A stretch of 64,000 bases of DNA from Megachile rotundata (GCF_050947335.1 NW_027474110.1:20332-84331); one strand, 5' to 3'. Shown: positions 1-15,200, numbered from the stretch's first letter. Numbers and translations: made by a program. The notes: generated by a model from the letters alone, not told the origin.

Positions 1-415
1 ATTCATTTCTCTTATTATTATCAATCTAACTCATATCATTAGCCATATTATGCTTATGTGATCGATAGAACGACAATTACTATACTTATTTCTCTTATTA
101 TTATGAATCTAACTCATATTATTAACCATATTATGCAGATATGATCGATAGCACGACATTTACTACACTTATTACTCTTACTATTATCAATCTAACTCAG
201 ATTATTAGCCATATTATGCTTATGTGATCGACAGAACGACAATTACTATACTCATTACTCTTATTATTATCAATCTAACTCATATTATTCACCATATTAT
301 GCAGATATGATCGATAGAACTACAATTAGTATACTCCTTACTCTTATTATTATCAATCTAACTCATATTATTAGCCATATTATGCTTATATGATCGATAG
401 AACGACAATTACTAT
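1..415. repeat. 5-mer higher-order repeat (415 bp), copy 1
   Basis: Five distinguishable monomers, marked in order by TCATATCATTAGCC, TTATTATGAATC, CTCAGATTATTAGCC, TATTCACCATATTATG and CTCCTTACTC. The same series restarts at 416. The left window edge cuts the array, so earlier copies may exist outside the window. Confidence 0.9.
61..143 (+). repeat. Reference 83-bp monomer (phase set at ATCGAT)
   Basis: This copy sets the phase used here. In order it carries the palindrome ATCGAT (positions 1-6), the ACGACAATTACTATAC block (10-25), a TTATTATTATC-like pyrimidine-rich block (about 35-45), CTAACTCATATTATTA (49-64) and the dyad CATATTATG (67-75). The octamer CATATTAT occurs twice, 12 bp apart (55-62 and 67-74). 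The consensus has 14 C and 6 G, and two CpGs: in TCGA and in AACGAC. Overlapping GATC and ATCGAT occur in nearly every copy. Because 83 is not a multiple of 3, reading frames rotate from one copy to the next. No known satellite family is recognised from memory. Confidence 0.95.
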
Positions 416-830
416 ATTCATTTCTCTTATTATTATCAATCTAACTCATATCATTAGCCATATTATGCTTATGTGATCGATAGAACGACAATTACTATAC
501 TTATTTCTCTTATTATTATGAATCTAACTCATATTATTAACCATATTATGCAGATATGATCGATAGCACGACATTTACTACACTTATTACTCTTACTATT
601 ATCAATCTAACTCAGATTATTAGCCATATTATGCTTATGTGATCGACAGAACGACAATTACTATACTCATTACTCTTATTATTATCAATCTAACTCATAT
701 TATTCACCATATTATGCAGATATGATCGATAGAACTACAATTAGTATACTCCTTACTCTTATTATTATCAATCTAACTCATATTATTAGCCATATTATGC
801 TTATATGATCGATAGAACGACAATTACTAT
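416..830. repeat. 5-mer higher-order repeat (415 bp), copy 2
   Basis: Repeats bases 1-415 with no difference that I could see, at an offset of exactly 5 x 83. At 831 the sequence switches to a different variant (CAATCTAATTC, TTAGTCATATT). A related copy of 448-1083 reappears at about 6340-6975 at offset 5892 (71 x 83 minus the 1-bp deletion near 5624), so this module was also moved within the array. Confidence 0.9.
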
Positions 831-1080
831 ATTCATTTCTCTTATTATTATCAATCTAATTCATATTATTAGTCATATTATGCGTATATGATCGACAGAA
901 CGACAATTACTATACTTATTACTCTCATTATTATCAGCCTAACTCATATTATTAGCCATTTTATGCTAATATGATCGATAGAACGACAATTACTATACTT
1001 ATTACACTCACTATTATCAATCTAACTCATATTATTAACCATATTATGCAGATATGATCGATAGCACGACATTTACTATA

Positions 1081-2325
1081 CTTATTACTCTCATTATTAT
1101 CAATCTAACTCATATTATTAGCCATATTATGCTTATGTGATCGATAGAACGACAATTACTATACTTATTTCTCTTATTATTATCAATCTAACTCATATTG
1201 TTAGCCATATTATGCTTATATGATCGATAGGACGAAAATTACTATACTTATTACTCTTATTATTATCAATCTAACTCATATTATAAGCCATATTATGCTT
1301 ATATGATCGGTAGAACGATAATAATTATACCTATTACTCTTATTATTATCAATTTAACTCATATCATTAGCCATATTATGCTTATATGATCGATCGAACG
1401 ACAATGACTATACTCACTTCTCTTATTATTATCAATCTAACTCATATTATTAGCCATATTATGCTTATATGATCGATAGAACGACAATTACTATATTCAT
1501 TTCTCTTATTATTATCAATCTAATTCATATTATTAGTCATATTATGCGTATATGATCGACAGAACGACAATTACTATACTTATTACTCTCATTATTATCA
1601 GCCTAACTCATATTATTAGCCATATTATGCTAATATGATCGATAGAACGACAATTACTATACTTATTACACTCACTATTATCAATCTAACTCATATTATT
1701 AACCATATTATGCAGATATGATCGATAGCACGACATTTACTATACTTATTACACTTATTGTTATCAATCTAACTCATATTATTAACCATATTATGCAGAC
1801 ATGATCGATAGAACTACAATTAGTATACTCCTTACTCTTATTATTATCAATCTAACTCATATTATTAGCCATATTATGCTTATATGATCGATAGAACGAC
1901 AATTACTCTATTCATTTCTCTTATTATTATCAATCTAACTCATATTATTAGCCATATTATGCTTATATGATCGATAGAAAGACAATTACTATACTTATTA
2001 CACTCACTGTTATCAATCTAACTCATATTATTAACCACATTATGCAAATATGATCGATAGAACGACAATTACTATACTCATTACTCTTATTATTATCAGC
2101 CTAACTCATATTATAAGCCATATTATGCTAATATGATCGATAGAACGACAATTACAATACTTATTACACTCACTATTATCAATCTAACTCATATTATTAA
2201 CCATATTATGCAGATATGATCGATAGCACGACATTTACTACACTTACTACTCTTATTATTATCAATCTAACTCATATTATTAGCCATATTATGCTTATAT
2301 GATCGATAGAGCGACAATTACTATA
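1081..2325. repeat. 15-mer higher-order repeat (1245 bp), copy 1
   Basis: Shared marker monomers lie 1245 bp (15 x 83) apart: TCATT at 1091 and 2336, GTTAGCC at 1200 and 2445, and the ATTCATTTCTC monomer with TTAGTCATATT at 1495 and 2740. The unit contains the five-monomer GTTAGCC cassette described at 1195. A shorter 8-mer relationship (664 bp) links 831 and 1495 over about three monomers. Confidence 0.85.
1195..1560. repeat. Recurrent five-monomer GTTAGCC cassette
   Basis: A fixed series of variants: CATATTGTTAGCC, then GGACGAAAATT, then CATATTATAAGCC with GGTAGAACGATAAT, then TTATACCTATT with CATATCATTAGCC, then ATCGATCGAACGACAATG with CTCACTTCTC. The same series begins near 1195, 2440, 4681, 8083, 15885 and 18292. 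The 18292 copy has GATATTT where the 15885 copy has GATAATT. The same order of five private variants at six sites shows block-wise copying rather than independent mutation. Confidence 0.85.
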
Positions 2326-3460
2326 CTTATTACTCTCATTATTATCAATCTAACTCATATTATTAGCCATATTATGCTTATGTGATCGATAGAACGACAA
2401 TTACTATACTTATTTCTCTTATTATTATCAATCTAACTCATATTGTTAGCCATATTATGCTTATATGATCGATAGGACGAAAATTACTATACTTATTACT
2501 CTTATTATTATCAATCTAACTCATATTATAAGCCATATTATGCTTATATGATCGGTAGAACGATAATTATTATACCTATTACTCTTATTATTATCAATTT
2601 AACTCATATCATTAGCCATATTATGCTTATATGATCGATCGAACGACAATGACTATACTCACTTCTCTTATTATTATCAATCTAACTCATATTATTAGCC
2701 ATATTATGCTTATATGATCGATAGAACGACAATTACTATATTCATTTCTCTTATTATTATCAATCTAATTCATATTATTAGTCATATTATGCGTATATGA
2801 TCGACAGAACGACAATTACTATACCTATTACTCTCATTATTATCAGCCTAACTCATATTATTAGCCATATTATGCTAATATGATCGATAGAACGACAATT
2901 ACTATACTTATTACACTCACTATTATCAATCTAACTCATATTATTAACCATATTATGCAGATATGATCGATAGCACGACATTTACTATACTTATTACACT
3001 TATTGTTATCAATCTAACTCATATTATTAACCATATTATGCAGACATGATCGATAGAACTACAATTAGTATACTCCTTACTCTTATTATTATCAATCTAA
3101 CTCATATTATTAGCCATATTATGCTTATATGATCGATAGAACGACAATTACTCTATTCATTTCTCTTATTATTATCAATCTAACTCATATTATTAGCCAT
3201 ATTATGCTTATATGATCGATAGAAAGACAATTACTATACTTATTACACTCACTGTTATCAATCTATCTCATATTATTAACCACATTATGCAAATATGATC
3301 GATTGAACGACAATTACTATACTCATTACTCTTATTATTATCAGCCTAACTCATATTATAAGGCATATTATGCTAATATGATCGATAGAACGACAATTAC
3401 TATACTTATTACACTCACTATTATCAATCTAACTCATATTATTAACCATATTATGCAGAT
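2326..3460. repeat. 15-mer higher-order repeat, copy 2 (partial)
   Basis: Follows copy 1 at offset 1245 with scattered substitutions until about 3460. There it changes to GAACTACAATTAG where copy 1 has GCACGACATTTAC, so the copy stops just short of 15 monomers. About 2440-3650 is repeated again at about 8080-9290 (offset 5643 = 68 x 83 minus the 1-bp deletion near 5624). Confidence 0.8.
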
Positions 3461-4376
3461 ATGATCGATAGAACTACAATTAGTATACTCCTTACTCTTA
3501 TTATTATCAATCTAACTCATATTATTAACCATATTATGCTTATATGTTCGATAGAACGACAATTACTGTATTCATTTCTCTTATTATTATCAATCTAACT
3601 CATATTATTAGCCATATTATGCTTATATGATCGATAGAAAGATAATTACTATACTTATTACACTCACTGTTATCAATCTAACTCATATTATTAACCACAT
3701 TATGCAAATATGATCGATAGAACGACAATGACTATACTCATTACTCTTATTATTATCAGCCTAACTCATATTATAAGCCATATTATGCTAATATGATCGA
3801 TAGAACTACAATTACTATACTTATTACACTCACTATTATCAATCTAACTCACATTATTAACCATATTATGCAGATATGATCGATAGAAAGACAATTACTA
3901 TACTCATTTCCTTTATTATTATCAATCTAACTCATATTATTAGCCATATTATGCTTATATGATCGATAGAGCGACAATTACTATACTTATTACTCTCATT
4001 ATTATCAATCTAACTCATATTATTAGCCATATTATGCTTATGTGATCGATAGAACGACAATTACTATACTTCTTTCTCTTATTATTAGGAATCTAACTCA
4101 TATTATTAACCATATTATGCAGATATGATCGATAGCACGACCTTTACTACACTTATTACTCTTACTATTATCAATCTAACTCAGATTATTAGCCATATTA
4201 TGCTTATGTAGTCGACAGAACGACAATTACTATACTTATTACACTCACTGTTATCAATCTAACTCATATTATTAACCATATTATGCACATATGATCGATA
4301 GAACGACAGTTACTATACTTATTACTCTTATTATTATGAATCTAACTCATATTATTAACCATATTATGCAGATATG
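3461..4376. repeat. Satellite monomers, mixed variants, no clear HOR unit
   Basis: About eleven monomers in register. Variants include TTACTGTATTC, GAAAGATAATT, CCACATTATGCAAATATG, GAACTACAATTAC and a TTATTAGGAATC change near 4085. Several recur around 7450-7975 and 12268-12789, so this stretch is related to the 58-mer block further on. Nothing other than satellite is present. Confidence 0.8.
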
Positions 4377-4542
4377 ATCGATAGCACGACATTTACTATA
4401 CTTATTACTCTTATTGTTATCAATCTAACTCATATTATTAACCATATTATGCAGATATGATCGATAGCACGACATTTACTATACTTATTACTCTTATTGT
4501 TATCAATCTAACTCATATTATTAACCATATTATGCAGATATG
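4377..4542. repeat. Single-monomer tandem duplication
   Basis: Two consecutive monomers (4377-4459 and 4460-4542) look identical; both have GCACGACATTTAC and TTATTGTTATC. The related stretch near 15430-16250 has only one such monomer: the offset between the two regions is 11287 before this point and 11204 after it, a difference of exactly 83. Confidence 0.85.
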
Positions 4543-7453
4543 ATCGATAGAACTACAATTAGTATACTCATTACTCTTATTAATATCAATCTGACTCATA
4601 ATATTAGCCATATTATGCTTATATAATCGATAGAACGACAATTGCTATACTCATTACTCTTATTATTATCAATCTAACTCATATTGTTAGCCATATTATG
4701 CTTATATGATCGATAGGACGAAAATTACTATACTTATTACTCTTATTATTATCAATCTAACTCATATTATAAGCCATATTATGCTTATATGATCGGTAGA
4801 ACGATAATTATTATACCTATTACTCTTATTATTATCAATTTAACTCATATCATTAGCCATATTATGCTTATATGATCGATCGAACGACAATGACTATACT
4901 CACTTCTCTTATTATTATCAATCTAACTCATATTATTAGCCATATTATGCTTATATGATCGATAGAACGACAATTACTATATTCATTTCTCTTATTAATA
5001 TCAATCTAATTCATATTATTAGTCATATTATGCTTATATGATCGACAGAACGACAATTACTATACTTATTACACTCACTGTTATCAATCTAACTCATATT
5101 ATTAGCCATATTATGCTTATATGATCGATAGAACGACAATTACTATACTTATTACTCTCATTATTATCAACCTAACTCATATTATTAGCCATATTATGCA
5201 GATATGATCGATAGCACGACATTTACTACACTTACTACTCTTATCATTATCAATCTAACTCATATTATTAACCATATTATGCAGATATGAGCGATAGAAC
5301 GACAATTACTATACTTATTACTCTCATTATTATCAATATAACTCATATTATTAGCCATATTATGCTTATATGATCGATAGAAAGACAATTACTATACTTA
5401 TTACACTCACTGTTATCAATCTAACTCATATTATTAACCACATTATGCAAATATGATCGATAGAACGACAATTACTATACTCATTACTCTTATTATTATC
5501 AGCCTAACTCATATTATAAGCCACATTATGCAAATATGATCGATAGAACGACAATTACTATACTCATTACTCTTATTATTATCAGCCTAACTCATATTAT
5601 AAGTCATAATATGCTTATATGATAATAGAACGACAATTACTATATTCATTTCTCTTATTATTATCAATCTAATTCATATTATTAGCCATATTATGCTTAT
5701 ATGATCGACAGAACGACAATTACTATACTTATTACTCTCATTATTATCAGCCTAACTCATATTATTAGCCATATTATGCTAATATGATCGATAGAACGAC
5801 AATTACTATACTTAGTACACTCACTATTATCAATCTAACTCATATTATTAACCATACTATGCAGATATGATCGATAGCACGACATTTACTATACTTGTTA
5901 CTCTTATTGTTATCAATCTAACTCATATTATTAACCATATTATGCAGACATGATCGATAGAACTACAATTAGTATACTCCTTACTCTTATTATTATCAAT
6001 CTAACTCATATTATTAGCCATATTATGCTTATATGATCGATAGAACGAAAATTACTATATTCATTTCTCTTATTATTATCAATCTAACTCATATTATTAG
6101 CCATATTATGCTTATATGATCGATAGAAAGACAATTACTATACTTATTACTCTTATTATTATGAATCTAACTCATATTATTAACCATATTATGCTAATAT
6201 GATCGATAGAACGACAATTACTATACTTACTACACTCACTATTATCAATCTAACTCATATTATTAGCCATATTATGCTAATATGATCGATAGAACGACAA
6301 TTACTATACTTACTACACTCACTATTATCAATCTAACTCATATTATTAGCCATATTATGCTTATGTGATCGATAGAACGACAATTACTATACTTATTACT
6401 CTTATTATTATGAATCTAACTCATATTATTAACCATATTATGCAGATATGATCGATAGCACGACATTTACTACACTTATTACTCTTACTATTATCAATCT
6501 AACTCAGATTATTAGCCATATTATGCTTATGTGATCGACAGAACGACAATTACTATACTCATTACTCTTATTATTATCAATCTAACTCATATTATTCACC
6601 ATATTATGCTGATATGATCGATAGAACTACAATTAGTATACTCCTTACTCTTATTATTATCAATCTAACTCATATTATTAGCCATATTATGCTTATATGA
6701 TCGATAGAACGACAATTACTATATTCATTTCTCTTATTATTATCAATCTAATTCATATTATTAGTCATATTATGCGTATATGATCGACAGAACGACAATT
6801 ACTATACTTATTACTCTCATTATTATCAGCCTAACTCATATTATTAGCCATATTATGCTAATATGATCGATAGAACGACAATTACTATACTTATTACACT
6901 CACTATTATCAATCTAACTCATATTATTAACCATATTATGCAGATATGATCGATAGCACGACATTTACTATACTTATTACTCTTATTGTTATCAATCTGA
7001 CTCATATTATTAACCATATTATGCAGACATGATCGATAGAACTACAATTAGTATACTCCTTACTCTTCTTATTATCAATCTAACTCATATTATTAGCCAT
7101 ATTATGCTTATATGATCGATAGAACGACAATTACTATATTCATTTCTCTTATTATTATCAATCTAACTCATATTATTAGCCATATTATGCTTATATGATC
7201 GATAGAAAGACAATTACTATACTTATTACACTCACTGTTATCAATCTATCTCATATTATTAACCACATTATGCAAATATGATCGATAGAACGACAATTAC
7301 TATACTCATTACTCTTATTATTATCAGCCTAACTCATATTATAAGCCATATTATGCTAATATGATCGATAGAACGACAATTACTATACTTATTACACTCA
7401 CTATTATCAATCTAACTCATATTATTAACCATATTATGCAGATATGATCGATA
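4543..7453. repeat. Satellite monomers with mosaic of copied blocks
   Basis: About 35 monomers in register apart from one missing base near 5624. Recognisable pieces are a GTTAGCC cassette (from 4681), a block near 5730-6150 that matches about 9300-9720 at offset 3569 (43 x 83), and a block near 6340-6975 that matches 448-1083. Between these are GCTAATATG monomers with CTTACTACACTC near 6190-6360, repeated near 10010-10190 and 13740-13930. No non-satellite sequence seen. Confidence 0.8.
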
Positions 7454-10400
7454 GAACTACAATTAGTATACTCCTTACTCTTATTATTATCAATGTAACT
7501 CATATTATTAACCATATTATGCTTATATGATCGATAGAACGACAATTACTGTATTCATTTCTCTTATTATTATCAATCTAACTCATATTATTAGCCATAT
7601 TATGCTTATATGATCGATAGAAAGATAATTACTATACTTATTACACTCACTGTTATCAATCTAACTCATATTATTAACCACATTATGCAAATATGATCGA
7701 TAGAACGACAATGACTATACTCATTATTATTATTATTATCAGCCTAACTCATATTATAAGCCATATTATGCTAATATGATCGATAGAACTACAATTACTA
7801 TACTTATTACACTCACTATTATCAATCTAACTCACATTATTAACCATATTGTGCAGATATGATCGATAGAAAGACAATTACTATACTCATTTCTTTTATT
7901 ATTATCAATCTAACTCATATTATTAGCCATATTATGCTTATATGATCGATAGAGCGACAATTACTATACTTATTACTCTCATTATTATCAATCTAACTCA
8001 TATTATTGGCCATATTATGCTTATGTGATCGATAGAACGACAATTACTATACTTATTTCTCTTATTATTATCAATCTAACTCATATTGTTAGCCATATTA
8101 TGCTTATATGATCGATAGGACGAAAATTACTATACCTATTACTCTTATTATTATCAATCTAACTCATATTATAAGCCATATTATGCTTATATGATCGGTA
8201 GAACGATAATTATTATACCTATTACTCTTATTATTATCAATTTAACTCATATCATTAGCCATATTATGCTTATATGATCGATCGAACGACAATGACTATA
8301 CTCACTTCTCTTATTATTATCAATCTAACTCATATTATTAGCCATATTATGCTTATATGATCGATAGAACGACAATTACTATATTCATTTCTCTTATTAT
8401 TATCAATCTAATTCATATTATTAGTCATATTATGCGTATATGATCGACAGAACGACAATTACTATACTTATTACTCTCATTATTATCAGCCTAACTCATA
8501 TTATTAGCCATATTATGCTAATATGATCGATAGAACGACAATTACTATACTTATTACACTCACTATTATCAATCTAACTCATATTATTAGCCATATTATG
8601 CAGATATGATCGATAGCACGACATTTACTATACTTATTACTCTTATTGTTATCAATCTAACTCATATTATTAACCATATTATGCAGACATGATCGATAGA
8701 ACTACAATTAGTATACTCCTTACTCTTATTATTATCAATCTAACTCATATTATTAGCCATATTATGCTTATATGATCGATAGAACGACAATTACTCTATT
8801 CATTTCTCTTATTATTATCAATCTAACTCATATTATTAGCCATATTATGCTTATATGATCGATAGAAAGACAATTACTATACTTATTACACTCACTGTTA
8901 TCAATCTATCTCATATTATTAACCACATTATGCAAATATGATCGATTGAACGACAATTACTATACTCATTACTCTTATTATTATCAGCCTAACTCATATT
9001 ATAAGCCATATTATGCTAATATGATCGATAGAACGACAATTACTATACTTATTACACTCACTATTATCAATCTAGCTCATATTATTAACCATATTATGCA
9101 GATATGATCGATAGAACTACAACTAGTATACTCCTTACTCTTATTATTATCAATCTAACTCATATTATTAACCATATTATGCTTATATGATCGATAGAAC
9201 GACAATTACTGTATTCATTTCTCTTATTATTATCAATCTAACTCATATTATTAGCCATATTATGCTTATATGATCGATAGAAAGATAATTACTATACTTA
9301 TTACTCTCATTATTATCAGCCTAACTCATATTATTAGCCATATTATGCTAATATGATCGATAGAACGACAATTACTATACTTAGTACACTCACTATTATC
9401 AATCTAACTCATATTATTAACCATACTATGCAGATATGATCGATAGCACGGCATTTACTATACTTGTTACTCTTATTGTTATCAATCTAACTCATATTAT
9501 TAACCATATTATGCAGACATGATCGATAGAACTACAATTAGTATACTCCTTACTCTTATTATTATCAATCTAACTCATATTATTAGCCATATTATGCTTA
9601 TATGATCGATAGAACGAAAATTACTATATTCATTTCTCTTATTATTATCAATCTAACTCATATTATTAGCCATATTATGCTTATATGATCGATAGAAAGA
9701 CAATTACTATACTTATTACACTCACTGTTATCAATCTAACTCATATTATTAACCACATTATGCAAATATGATCGATAGAACGACAATTACTATACTCATT
9801 ACTCTTATTATTATCAGCCTAACTCATATTATAAGCCATATTATGCTAATATGATCGATAGAACGACAATTACAATACTTATTACACTCACTATTATCAA
9901 TCTAACTCATATTATTAGCCATATTATGCTTATGTGATCGATAGAACGACAATTACTATACTTATTACTCTTATTATTATGAATCTAACTCATATTATTA
10001 ACCATATTATGCTAATATGATCGATAGAACGACAATTACTATACTTACTACACTCACTATTATCAATCTAACTCATATTATTAGCCATATTATGCTAATA
10101 TGATCGATAGAACGACAATTACTATACTTACTACACTCACTATTATCAATCTAACTCATATTATTAGCCATATTATGCTTATGTGATCGATAGAACGACA
10201 ATTACTATACTTATTACTCTTATTATTATGAATCTAACTCATATTATTAACCATATTATGCTAATATGATCGATAGAACGACAATTACTATACTTATTAC
10301 ACTCACTATTATCAATCTAACTCATATTATTAACCATATTATGCAGATATGATCGATAGCACGACATTTACTACACTTACTACTCTTATTATTATCAATC

Positions 10401-12267
10401 TAACTCATATTATTAGCCATATTATGCTTATATGATCGACAGAACGACAATTACTATACTTATTACTCTCATTATAATCAGCCTAACTCATATTATTAGC
10501 CATATTATGCTAATATGATCGATAGAACGACAATTACTATACTTAGTACACTCACTATTATCAACCTAACTCATATTATTAGCCATATTATGCTAATATG
10601 ATCGATAGAACGACAATTACTATACTTATTACACTCACTATTATCAATCTAACTCATATTATTAACCATATTATGCAGATATGATCGATAGCACGACATT
10701 TACTATACCTATTACTCTTATTATTATCAATCTAGCTCATATTATAAGCCATATTATGCTAATATGATCGATAGAACGACAATTACAATACTTATTACAC
10801 TCACTATTATCAATCTAACTCATATTATTAGCCATATTATGCTTATGTGATCGATAGAACGACAATTACTATACTTATTACTCTTATTATTATGAATCTA
10901 ACTCATATTATTAACCATATTATGCTAATATGATCGATAGAACGACAATTACTATACTTACTACACTCACTATTATCAATCTAACTCATATTATTAACCA
11001 TATTATGCAGATATGATCGATAGCACGACATTTACTATACCTATTACTCTTATTATTATCAATCTAGCTCATATTATTAACCATATTATGCTAATATGAT
11101 CGATAGAACGACAATTACTATACTTATTACACTCACTATTATCATTCTAACTCATACTATTCGCCATATTATGCTTATATGAACGATAGAACGACAATTA
11201 CTATACTCATTACTCTTATTATTATCAATCTAGCTCATATTGTTAACCATATTATGCTAATATGATCGATAGAACGACAATTACTATACTTATTACACTC
11301 ACTATTATCAATCTAACTCATATTATTAACCATATTATGCAGATATGATCGATAGCACGACATTTACTACACTTACTACTCTTATTATTATCAATCTAAC
11401 TCATATTATTAGCCATATTATGCTTATATGATCGATAGAACGACAATTACTATACTTATTACACTCACTGTTATCAATCTAACTCTTATTATTAACCATA
11501 TTATGCAGATATGATCGATAGAACTACAATTAGTATACTCCTTACTCTTATTATTATCAATCTAATTCATATTATTAGCCATATTATGCTTATATGATCG
11601 ATAGAACGACAATTACTATATTCATTTCTCTTATTATTATCAATCTAATTCATATTATTAGCCATATTATGCTTATATGATCGACAGTACGACAATTACT
11701 ATACTTATTACTCTCATTATAATCAGCCTAACTCATATTATTAGCCATATTATGCTAATATGATCGATAGAACGACAATTACTATACTTAGTACACTCAC
11801 TATTATCAATCTAACTCATATTATTAGCCATATTATGCTAATATGATCGATAGAACGACAATTACTATACTTACTACACTCACTATTATCAATCTAACTC
11901 ATATTATTAGCCATATTATGCTTATGTGATCGATAGAACGACAATTACTATACTTATTACTCTTATTATTATGAATCTAACTCATATTATTAACCATATT
12001 ATGCAGATATGATCGATAGCACGACATTTACTACACTTATTACTCTTACTATTATCAATCTAACTCAGATTATTAGCCATATTATGCTTATGAGATCGAC
12101 AGAACGACAATTACTATACTTATTACACTGACTGTTATCAATCTAACTCATATCATTAACCATATTATGCACATATGATCGATAGAACGACAATTACTAT
12201 ACTTATTACTCTTATTATTATGAATCTAACTCATATTATTAACCATATTATGCAGATATGATCGATA
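7454..12267. repeat. 58-monomer block, full-length copy (4814 bp)
   Basis: This length is exactly 58 x 83. Markers are CAATGTAAC (7491), a short ATT run near 7724-7738, TCTAGCTC (9071), GGCATTTACT near 9450, ATCATTCTAAC with CATACTATTCGCC (11141) and TATGAACGATAG. The next block, 12268-15670, follows it in the same order with two monomer-exact deletions. Inside this copy, 10746-11077 (332 bp, 4 monomers) and 7977-9055 (1079 bp, 13 monomers) are the parts missing from the second copy. Confidence 0.85.
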
Positions 12268-15200
12268 GAACTACAATTAGTATACTCCTTACTCTTATTA
12301 TTATCAATGTAACTCATATTATTAACCATATTATGCTTATATGATCGATAGAACGACAATTACTGTATTCATTTCTCTTATTATTATCAATCTAACTCAT
12401 ATTATTAGCCATATTATGCTTATATGATCGATAGAAAGATAATTACTATACTTATTACACTCACTGTTATCAATCTAACTCATATTATTAACCACATTAT
12501 GCAAATATGATCGATAGAACGACAATGACTATACTCATTATTATTATTATTATCAGCCTAACTCATATTATAAGCCATATTATGCTAATATGATCGATAG
12601 AACTACAATTACTATACTTATTACACTCACTATTATCAATCTAACTCACATTATTAACCATATTGTGCAGATATGATCGATAGAAAGACAATTACTATAC
12701 TCATTTCTTTTATTATTATCAATCTAACTCATATTATTAGCCATATTATGCTTATATGATCGATAGAGCGACAATTACTATACTTATTACACTCACTATT
12801 ATCAATCTAGCTCATATTATTAACCATATTATGCAGATATGATCGATAGAACTACAACTAGTATACTCCTTACTCTTATTATTATCAATCTAACTCATAT
12901 TATTAACCATATTATGCTTATATGATCGATAGAACGACAATTACTGTATTCATTTCTCTTATTATTATCAATCTAACTCATATTATTAGCCATATTATGC
13001 TTATATGATCGATAGAAAGATAATTACTATACTTATTACTCTCATTATTATCAGCCTAACTCATATTATTAGCCATATTATGCTAATATGATCGATAGAA
13101 CGACAATTACTATACTTAGTACACTCACTATTATCAATCTAACTCATATTATTAACCATACTATGCAGATATGATCGATAGCACGGCATTTACTATACTT
13201 GTTACTCTTATTGTTATCAATCTAACTCATATTATTAACCATATTATGCAGACATGATCGATAGAACTACAATTAGTATACTCCTTACTCTTATTATTAT
13301 CAATCTAACTCATATTATTAGCCATATTATGCTTATATGATCGATAGAACGAAAATTACTATATTCATTTCTCTTATTATTATCAATCTAACTCATATTA
13401 TTAGCCATATTATGCTTATATGATCGATAGAAAGACAATTACTATACTTATTACACTCACTGTTATCAATCTAACTCATATTATTAACCACATTATGCAA
13501 ATATGATCGATAGAACGACAATTACTATACTCATTACTCTTATTATTATCAGCCTAACTCATATTATAAGCCATATTATGCTAATATGATCGATAGAACG
13601 ACAATTACAATACTTATTACACTCACTATTATCAATCTAACTCATATTATTAGCCATATTATGCTTATGTGATCGATAGAACGACAATTACTATACTTAT
13701 TACTCTTATTATTATGAATCTAACTCATATTATTAACCATATTATGCTAATATGATCGATAGAACGACAATTACTATACTTACTACACTCACTATTATCA
13801 ATCTAACTCATATTATTAGCCATATTATGCTAATATGATCGATAGAACGACAATTACTATACTTACTACACTCACTATTATCAATCTAACTCATATTATT
13901 AGCCATATTATGCTTATGTGATCGATAGAACGACAATTACTATACTTATTACTCTTATTATTATGAATCTAACTCATATTATTAACCATATTATGCTAAT
14001 ATGATCGATAGAACGACAATTACTATACTTATTACACTCACTATTATCAATCTAACTCATATTATTAACCATATTATGCAGATATGATCGATAGCACGAC
14101 ATTTACTACACTTACTACTCTTATTATTATCAATCTAACTCATATTATTAGCCATATTATGCTTATATGATCGACAGAACGACAATTACTATACTTATTA
14201 CTCTCATTATAATCAGCCTAACTCATATTATTAGCCATATTATGCTAATATGATCGATAGAACGACAATTACTATACTTAGTACACTCACTATTATCAAC
14301 CTAACTCATATTATTAGCCATATTATGCTAATATGATCGATAGAACGACAATTACTATACTTATTACACTCACTATTATCAATCTAACTCATATTATTAA
14401 CCATATTATGCAGATATGATCGATAGCACGACATTTACTATACCTATTACTCTTATTATTATCAATCTAGCTCATATTATTAACCATATTATGCTAATAT
14501 GATCGATAGAACGACAATTACTATACTTATTACACTCACTATTATCATTCTAACTCATACTATTCGCCATATTATGCTTATATGAACGATAGAACGACAA
14601 TTACTATACTCATTACTCTTATTATTATCAATCTAGCTCATATTGTTAACCATATTATGCTAATATGATCGATAGAACGACAATTACTATACTTATTACA
14701 CTCACTATTATCAATCTAACTCATATTATTAACCATATTATGCAGATATGATCGATAGCACGACATTTACTACACTTACTACTCTTATTATTATCAATCT
14801 AACTCATATTATTAGCCATATTATGCTTATATGATCGATAGAACGACAATTACTATACTTATTACACTCACTGTTATCAATCTAACTCTTATTATTAACC
14901 ATATTATGCAGATATGATCGATAGAACTACAATTAGTATACTCCTTACTCTTATTATTATCAATCTAATTCATATTATTAGCCATATTATGCTTATATGA
15001 TCGATAGAACGACAATTACTATATTCATTTCTCTTATTATTATCAATCTAATTCATATTATTAGCCATATTATGCTTATATGATCGACAGTACGACAATT
15101 ACTATACTTATTACTCTCATTATAATCAGCCTAACTCATATTATTAGCCATATTATGCTAATATGATCGATAGAACGACAATTACTATACTTAGTACACT

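Noticed and set aside
61..143. CENP-B box or other known centromere-protein motif
   Set aside because: The monomer has only 6 G and no GC-rich stretch. Nothing resembles the TTCG...CGGG core of the CENP-B box on either strand.
61..143. tRNA- or rRNA-derived monomer (SINE-like origin)
   Set aside because: No A or B box, no cloverleaf-capable arms and no GC-rich segments; 24% G+C and the lack of any poly-A or target duplication argue against it.
1..830. CRISPR-like array (regular short repeats)
   Set aside because: There are no constant repeats alternating with unique spacers; the full 83-bp period is repeated and every part of it is related between copies.
7724..7738. ATT microsatellite as a separate repeat
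   Set aside because: The run comes from a local change inside a monomer and keeps the 83-bp register; it is shared with the copy near 12538 through block duplication, so it is a variant and not an independent locus.
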